Source of the DNA: Candidatus Fermentibacterota bacterium
GTDB lineage: Bacteria; Fermentibacterota; Fermentibacteria; Fermentibacterales; Fermentibacteraceae
NCBI GenBank assembly: GCA_002748705.1
Contig: PDSZ01000003.1
Span: 1 to 9,128 of the forward strand
Length of the DNA: 9,128 nucleotides
Reading direction: 5' to 3'
Part shown: positions 5,148-9,128 of the stretch, one piece after another
Numbering within the stretch: the first letter of the stretch is position 1
Layout: every line of letters begins with the position of its first letter
Program-made: the position numbers and the translations under genes
The notes under the pieces: model-generated
Database searches by the model: none
Seen by the model: the letters and a program-made list of their open reading frames with translations, nothing else
Told to the model about the DNA's origin: nothing

Positions 5148-6365
5148 CTACTGGGAGATAACCAGCTTTCCGCTGATCGTTTCAGCTCCGGAGGAAGCCT
5201 GATAGACATAGATACCTCTGGGTACGGAAAAAGAGAAGTGTGCTTGACCGGCCTCAGTGCTGGCCTGAGAATTTTCAACCCTTCTTCCGGACATGTCGAA
5301 CAGTTCAACGGTAACAGTGGAGTTTTCAGCTCTGACTGTAAGCATACCAGTTCCCGTTGTGGCTGAAGCCTGCAGTCCACTGTGAGTATCAGTGCTTTCA
5401 TCGCTGATGATGCCGATTCCGCAACTGGTGTTTGAGTTACCAACTACATAGATGTCGGTCGTTGCTGTACCCCAGCTCGATACTCCATTCAGTTGTCTGG
5501 TGGTGCCTGAAAAAACTGAGTTCCAGCTAACTCCCAGATTGGTTGACCGGAGAATAGTTCCTGAACTTCCGACAGTGATGTATACCTCTTCACTGTTGCA
5601 ATCAGCGCTGTATGCCACAGCGTACAGGTTTGCCGTTGTGCCACTGGACACAGAAGACATGGGGTGGGGGTGGTTGATACGATAGATAGCACCTTTAGCA
5701 CCACATGCCACTATTGGCAGACCTCCACTGGCGACTTTGGTGGCTCCTCTGAACGCAGTGTTGCCCCCACTGTATGAAGGATAACCTGAGTAGTTTCCTG
5801 TACATGTGCCGTTGTTACCAAACGCCCAGTCCGGCAGTGTTCGACATCTGTGTCCAGCGAAGGCATACAGATCCTCTGTGGTTCCCGAACTTAACCATCC
5901 TTGCGTTGTGCTGTATAGCTGCCCATTTGCTCCGCCGAGAATAATCGCACTGGTAGAGTTTGGGTCTGTCCACAGGCAGTTGATAGTGAACGGAGCAGAT
6001 GTTGCTATATGCCAGGTGTTACCCCAGTCGGATGAGTAGAGGAGGCGTCCATTTTCTCCTCCTGCCCAGAATTTCGCGCCAGCTAACGTAAACATGACGG
6101 AATTGAGGTCCTCGGTGATCCCTGGAATGCTTTTATCTACCCAAACGTTCGTCTGGGAGTTTCGAACAAGGATTGTACCATTATCGCCAACAGCAACAGC
6201 GTTACCCAGTTTCCACGATGACACATCATTCAGATGCTGAGAGCAGTTGCTTGCCTCAGAAGTCCATGTCAGGCCTGCGTCTGTTGAGTGAAGTATTACA
6301 GCATCACCATATACTACTCCGCTGAAAAGAAGAAGTAGTGCAAGAACACCAGTTTTGAACCGCAT
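5148..6365 (-). CDS. Secreted Ycf48/BNR-like beta-propeller with T9SS-type C-terminal sorting domain
   Basis: This is a 405-residue secreted protein. The ATG at 6365 has GGAGGC five bases upstream and begins a Sec signal (MRFKTGVLALLLLFSGVVYG). Residues about 21-325 hold roughly seven beta-propeller repeats of the Ycf48/BNR kind: ILHSTDAGLTW, LNDV...AVGDNGTILVR, LNSV...AGGENGRLLYSSDWGNTW and LYAV...VGSSGTILRSTNLGVSW. The last 77 residues (from about 329) look like a type-IX-secretion sorting domain (VELFDMSGRRVE, FSVPRGIYVYQ, GKLVISQ). This indicates export through the outer membrane and surface attachment or release in FCB-group bacteria. Several cysteines in the blades may form disulfides. 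In cyanobacteria Ycf48 helps assemble photosystem II; here that role is not implied. It is paralogous to the divergent gene at 6540 and is followed by a strong terminator. Its biological role is unknown. Confidence 0.8.
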   Translation of the reverse strand: MRFKTGVLALLLLFSGVVYGDAVILHSTDAGLTWTSEASNCSQHLNDVSSWKLGNAVAVGDNGTILVRNSQTNVWVDKSIPGITEDLNSVMFTLAGAKFWAGGENGRLLYSSDWGNTWHIATSAPFTINCLWTDPNSTSAIILGGANGQLYSTTQGWLSSGTTEDLYAFAGHRCRTLPDWAFGNNGTCTGNYSGYPSYSGGNTAFRGATKVASGGLPIVACGAKGAIYRINHPHPMSSVSSGTTANLYAVAYSADCNSEEVYITVGSSGTILRSTNLGVSWNSVFSGTTRQLNGVSSWGTATTDIYVVGNSNTSCGIGIISDESTDTHSGLQASATTGTGMLTVRAENSTVTVELFDMSGRRVENSQASTEAGQAHFSFSVPRGIYVYQASSGAETISGKLVISQ

Positions 6366-6539
6366 AAGTTGCCTCCAATGAAATTATATAAGTAACATAC
6401 CTATACATAACGACATTAATGTTTCTGCAATGATTTGTCAATTGGGTTCGTGAAACGTTTGCTGATCCTTGCAGGCTTGATTGTTCCCCTTCATATTTAT
6501 CAGAGTTCAATAGCATTCTTGATTACTGCTGGAGGTAGA
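6366..6539. promoter_or_regulatory. Shared divergent upstream region of the two propeller genes
   Basis: These 174 AT-rich bases separate two divergently transcribed paralogues. On the minus strand an exact TATAAT lies at 6383-6388 but no good -35 box precedes it. Its start site would fall at the ribosome site, so it is doubtful. ACATTAATGT (6413-6422) is a perfect 10-base palindrome near the middle and could be an operator shared by both genes. GGAGGT at 6531-6536 serves the plus-strand gene. No RNA gene was seen. Confidence 0.35.
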
Positions 6540-7463
6540 ATGAGGTATTTCAAGCTGCTTTGTCTCTTTTTACCCTGTGCTCTTAGCGCTGAAGCCCTGA
6601 TCCTCAGGACGGAAGACGGAGGGATAACCTGGCAGAGAGAAGAGAGCAGGTGTTTCAATTCGCTGAATGCAGTTGCTGCTGACATGATTACCGATCTGAT
6701 GATAGCCGTAGGGGAGAGGGGAACTATTCTCCTTCGGGATGCTTCAGGTGTCTGGCAGGATGTGTCTCCTGCAGGGTTGACTGCTGACCTGAACTCGGTT
6801 GCCATTGCTGTTAATGGACTGTGCATGGTCTGCGGTGATGACGGAACTCTTCTTTCCTCATTTGATAGAGGCGAGAGCTGGAGGCTGTGGGATGAGTTCG
6901 ATTGCGGTGGGGTGGATCTTCTTTCAGTTAACTTTGCGCCTACATCTCCCGACCTGTTCGTCATTACAGGTGATGACGGTTTCACCCGTTTTTCAGAGGA
7001 CTGGTCCATTCAGTTCATCGATTCTGAACCCATCGTCGGATCATGCTTCAGGCTCTGCTCAGGGGCTCCCGAGTTCATTGCTTCAGCTTCAGGGCGGATG
7101 GTCTCAGATGATGCTGTTGCTGGAGAGACAGGTTTTCCGGTCAGGGGCGTTACTCCTGTGGTTTCAGGCGGAAGTCACCCTTTTCTTGTCGGAGAAGACG
7201 GCATGATGTCAACTGTGAACGGAAGTGCCCGAGAGGTTGTTCCTGGTCTGTCTGCTGATCTGAAATCAGTGAGTGCCCTGACCTGGGGCAGTGATTGCTG
7301 TGCTGTGGGAGAGGGCGGGACCATTCTTGTCTCTCATGATAACGGGTCAGACTGGGAGCTTCTGACGGGCATTGCATTGCGGGACCTGAATGGCGTCTGC
7401 AGTAATGGTTCCGGTACAGGATGTATCGTGGGTGATACAGTTCTGGATAGGATACTGCCCTGA
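6540..7463 (+). CDS. Secreted Ycf48/BNR-like beta-propeller, no sorting domain
   Basis: This is a 307-residue protein. ATG at 6540 is chosen over an upstream ATG at 6435 because GGAGGT sits three bases before it and it begins a normal Sec signal (MRYFKLLCLFLPCALSA). The mature part is a beta-propeller with about seven repeats: ILRTEDGGITW, LNAV...AVGERGTILLR, LNSV...CGDDGTLLSSFDRGESW, LKSV...AVGEGGTILVSHDNGSDW and LNGV...CIVGDTV. Its first two blades align closely with those of the divergent 405-residue protein, so the two are paralogues. Unlike that protein it ends straight after the propeller (TVLDRILP), with no type-IX sorting domain, and so probably stays in the periplasm. It is cysteine-rich for a propeller. 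The glycosylase gene follows after 11 bases, so the two are probably cotranscribed. Its role is unknown. Confidence 0.78.
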   Translation: MRYFKLLCLFLPCALSAEALILRTEDGGITWQREESRCFNSLNAVAADMITDLMIAVGERGTILLRDASGVWQDVSPAGLTADLNSVAIAVNGLCMVCGDDGTLLSSFDRGESWRLWDEFDCGGVDLLSVNFAPTSPDLFVITGDDGFTRFSEDWSIQFIDSEPIVGSCFRLCSGAPEFIASASGRMVSDDAVAGETGFPVRGVTPVVSGGSHPFLVGEDGMMSTVNGSAREVVPGLSADLKSVSALTWGSDCCAVGEGGTILVSHDNGSDWELLTGIALRDLNGVCSNGSGTGCIVGDTVLDRILP

Positions 7464-7474
7464 ACCTTTCGGAA

Positions 7475-8113
7475 ATGTACCACAGGCTGATGAAGAGGTT
7501 CGGTCCCAGAGGGTGGTGGCCTGGTGACTCTTCATTTGAACACTTCATAGGGTGCATTCTTGCCCAGAACACCAGATGGGACAGGGTGGAGCCTGTCATA
7601 GCGGCTCTGAAGGATAAGGGGCTGCTAGCACCATCGGAGTTCCTTTCTCTTCCTGAGGAAGAGCTTGCAGAGATGCTTCGCGGTTCAGGTACTTACAGAC
7701 GCAAGGCAGAGTATCTCAGAATTGCAGGAGAGTTTATGCTGTCTCTGGGCTGGAATGGAAGTGCAGATTCGGTTACCGAAGCCTCTGAGACCTTAAGAAA
7801 AAATCTGCTTGCTCTGAAGGGTATCGGCCCTGAAACATGTGACTGCATACTTCTCTATGTTCTCAAACGGCCATTTTTCGTGGTGGATGCCTACACGAAG
7901 CGTATATTGAGCAGACATGGTTTTTGCCGTGAAAGAGAATCCTATTCTGCTGTGCAGGAGCTTTTTCACAGAGAACTTGAGAGAAATACACAGGTATTCA
8001 ACGAGTATCACGCGCTGCTGGTAGAGTGCGGAAAGGTTTACTGCCGCCCGGTACCCCGATGTGACCAGTGCCCCCTTTGTGAAGAAGAAACCTGTATTAC
8101 CTGTGATAAGTAA
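7475..8113 (+). CDS. Endonuclease III-like HhH-GPD DNA glycosylase (MagIII-type)
   Basis: This 212-residue protein belongs to the endonuclease III / HhH-GPD superfamily, cytoplasmic base-excision-repair enzymes that remove damaged bases. The N-terminus FGPRGWWPGDSSFEHFIGCILAQNT (in part, from residue 9) is typical of the branch that includes Helicobacter MagIII, a 3-methyladenine glycosylase. The helix-hairpin-helix is LKGIGPETCD (114-123) and the catalytic aspartate is D138 in VVDAYTKRIL. Where E. coli Nth has its Schiff-base lysine, this protein has E120, so it is probably a monofunctional glycosylase without lyase activity. The C-terminal cysteines C190-x5-C196-x2-C199, with C202, C207 and C210 beyond, resemble the family's [4Fe-4S] loop, though spacing differs from Nth (x6, x2, x5). 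The ribosome site is weak. The IS begins three bases after the TAA stop, so the gene seems complete. Confidence 0.87.
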   Translation: MYHRLMKRFGPRGWWPGDSSFEHFIGCILAQNTRWDRVEPVIAALKDKGLLAPSEFLSLPEEELAEMLRGSGTYRRKAEYLRIAGEFMLSLGWNGSADSVTEASETLRKNLLALKGIGPETCDCILLYVLKRPFFVVDAYTKRILSRHGFCRERESYSAVQELFHRELERNTQVFNEYHALLVECGKVYCRPVPRCDQCPLCEEETCITCDK

Positions 8114-8173
8114 TTGGGGCTTGATGCTGAAGCTTTAAACCTTTACAGTGCAACGGAATGAGGGTATATTAGG

Positions 8174-8209
8174 TGCATAGAAATGCACGCAATATGAGCA
8201 CATTTGCTC
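8174..8209 (+). other. Two small hairpins in the IS leader
   Basis: TGCAT-AGAA-ATGCA (8174-8187) and GAGCA-CATT-TGCTC (8196-8209) are two adjacent five-base stems with four-base loops. They lie between the IS end and the transposase start and are repeated exactly in the left copy. Structures here could limit transposase translation from read-through transcripts, as known for other IS elements. That role is inferred and the stems are short. Confidence 0.35.
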
Positions 8210-8234
8210 AAAACCCTTGCACCTGGAGATTCAA

Positions 8235-9128
8235 TTGTATCAGCATAACAACCGTCAGTTGGAAATTGAGGCCTTCAAGACTCCATTCAGGACACCGCTG
8301 GATACTGAGAACAGATGGGTCAAGCTGGCAAAGCTGGTTCCCTGGGATTTCGTGGAAGAAGTTTATCTTCGAAGTCTCGGGAGAAAGAAAGAAGGACAGC
8401 GAGCCCTCCCCGGCAGATTCGCGTTCGGTTCCATACTGATCCAGGAGAAACTTGGTCTGACAGACAGGGAGACAGTGGACACGATCAGAGAGAATCCTTA
8501 CCTCCAGTGGTTCTTAGGATTGCAGGAGTTCCAGATCAAGCCTCCGTTGGATCAGTCACAGCTTTGCAGGTTCAGGAAGAGATTTCCCGCACAGGCCATA
8601 GCTGAGATAAACGAGAGAATCCTCCTGGCCGCCCGCAAGCGCCACAGAGATGATGAATCGTCTTCCAGTGATGATGGAGGCTTTGTGAATAAAGGCCGGT
8701 TGATCGTTGATGCAACAGCGACCCCTGCTGACATCACATTCCCCACAGACCTGAAACTGCTGAACAAGGGGCGAGAGCTGCTTGAGAAGATGGTTGATGT
8801 ACTCCATTCGGAACGGGAGCCGGGCAGCACAAAGCCCCGGACCTACCGGAAGAGAGCACGGAAAGCTTTCCTTAGCCTGCAGAAAACCAGACGGCCCGGC
8901 AGCAGAAAACTCAGAAAGGCAATGAGGAAGCAGCTTGGCTATGTGCGCAGGGATCTTGGTCATGTGGATGCCCTGCTTGATGAAGTTGGCTTTGGAGTAC
9001 TGGATCTGGATCTTTACAGAAAGCTGCTTGTCATCCGTGAGGTATACCGTCAGCAGCAAGAGATGTATGATGAGAGAAAGCGGACGATACCCCACCGCAT
9101 AGTAAGCATATCACAGCCGCATGTACGT
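8235..9128 (+). CDS. IS5-family DDE transposase, 298 codons visible, cut by window edge
   Basis: This is the transposase of the right IS copy, which catalyses cut-and-paste movement of the element. The TTG start at 8235 is supported by GGAG six bases upstream. The frame is open back to a TAG at 8178 but has no ATG there. After the DUF772-like N-terminal domain (about residues 10-130) comes a short acidic, serine-rich linker (DDESSSSDDGG). The start of the catalytic domain follows, with the first DDE aspartate in GRLIVDATATP (D159). A long basic insert rich in Arg and Lys spans about residues 195-250. The visible part ends at HRIVSISQPHVR, normally just ahead of the second catalytic aspartate in this group, so the other two acidic residues lie outside the window. 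No frameshift is seen. Confidence 0.88.
   Translation, partial: MYQHNNRQLEIEAFKTPFRTPLDTENRWVKLAKLVPWDFVEEVYLRSLGRKKEGQRALPGRFAFGSILIQEKLGLTDRETVDTIRENPYLQWFLGLQEFQIKPPLDQSQLCRFRKRFPAQAIAEINERILLAARKRHRDDESSSSDDGGFVNKGRLIVDATATPADITFPTDLKLLNKGRELLEKMVDVLHSEREPGSTKPRTYRKRARKAFLSLQKTRRPGSRKLRKAMRKQLGYVRRDLGHVDALLDEVGFGVLDLDLYRKLLVIREVYRQQQEMYDERKRTIPHRIVSISQPHVR

Larger units (their letters stand above)
8117..9128 (+). mobile_element. IS5-like insertion sequence, 5' part (right copy)
   Basis: This is the second copy of the element found at the left edge, reading rightward and continuing past the window. The first 584 bases match the left copy in reverse complement with three substitutions, all within 8149-8165 in the noncoding leader. 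The transposase-proximal end, GGGCTTGATGCTGAAG, begins three bases after the stop codon of the glycosylase gene. Together with the left copy it brackets 585-8116, as in a composite transposon with inverted IS arms. The outer ends and any target duplication are out of view. Confidence 0.85.

Noticed and set aside
4817..5443. 208-codon minus-strand frame spanning the hairpin between propeller and ferredoxin genes
   Set aside because: It overlaps two well-supported genes in another frame, crosses the strong terminator-like stem, and has no domain signature.
6383..6388. Exact TATAAT as the promoter of the minus-strand propeller gene
   Set aside because: No acceptable -35 box is found, and transcription would start within the ribosome site, so I do not call it as a promoter.
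6435..6539. 35-residue N-terminal extension of the 307-residue propeller protein
   Set aside because: ATG 6540 has GGAGGT directly before it and begins a standard signal peptide. The extension lies in the shared promoter region.
8173..8439. 88-codon frame overlapping the IS transposase start, repeated in reverse at 262-528
   Set aside because: It is conserved only because the two IS copies are identical. The protein has no recognisable domain, while the overlapping frame from TTG 8235 gives a clear IS5-type transposase with its own GGAG site. A programmed frameshift is therefore not needed.
1..9128. CRISPR array, tRNA or rRNA genes, or a phage or defence system
   Set aside because: No regularly spaced repeats, cloverleaf-like sequence, rRNA-like stretches, or nuclease/helicase defence modules were seen. 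The only mobile genes are the two IS copies.

Overview
The window looks like a fragment of a Gram-negative genome from the Fibrobacteres-Chlorobi-Bacteroidetes (FCB) side of the tree, possibly an uncultured lineage. The reasons are a type-IX-secretion-like C-terminal sorting domain on one secreted protein, a predicted outer-membrane beta-barrel, and strong GGAGG ribosome sites. The species cannot be named from the sequence. Both window edges lie inside copies of the same IS5-like insertion sequence.

Layout. 1-584 is the 5' part of one IS copy, reading leftward. 671-4986 (minus strand) is a compact gene cluster, in transcription order: a 335-residue lipoprotein with an eight-Cys dicluster ferredoxin domain apparently inserted in a fibronectin-III-like fold plus a second Cys-rich region; three small exported dicluster ferredoxins (143, 75 and 82 residues); a Cys-free putative outer-membrane beta-barrel; then, after a terminator-like hairpin, a six-helix CcdA/DsbD/UreH-like redox membrane protein with a Cys-rich tail. 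5148-6365 (minus) and 6540-7463 (plus) are divergent Ycf48/BNR-type beta-propeller paralogues. 7475-8113 (plus) is an endonuclease-III-like DNA glycosylase. 8117-9128 is the second IS copy, reading rightward out of the window.

How the genes may work together. All four ferredoxin-type proteins carry Sec or lipoprotein signals and none has a twin-arginine motif. The cluster would therefore place up to about ten [4Fe-4S] sites outside the cytoplasm, next to an outer-membrane barrel and a thiol-redox membrane protein. Two readings fit. One is an iron-sulfur conduit analogous to porin-cytochrome complexes, carrying electrons across the envelope. The other is an exported metal- or sulfur-handling system whose cluster cysteines are kept reduced by the CcdA-like protein. 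The architecture is visible in the sequence; the function is inference. I know of no described system with this composition, but I could not search databases.
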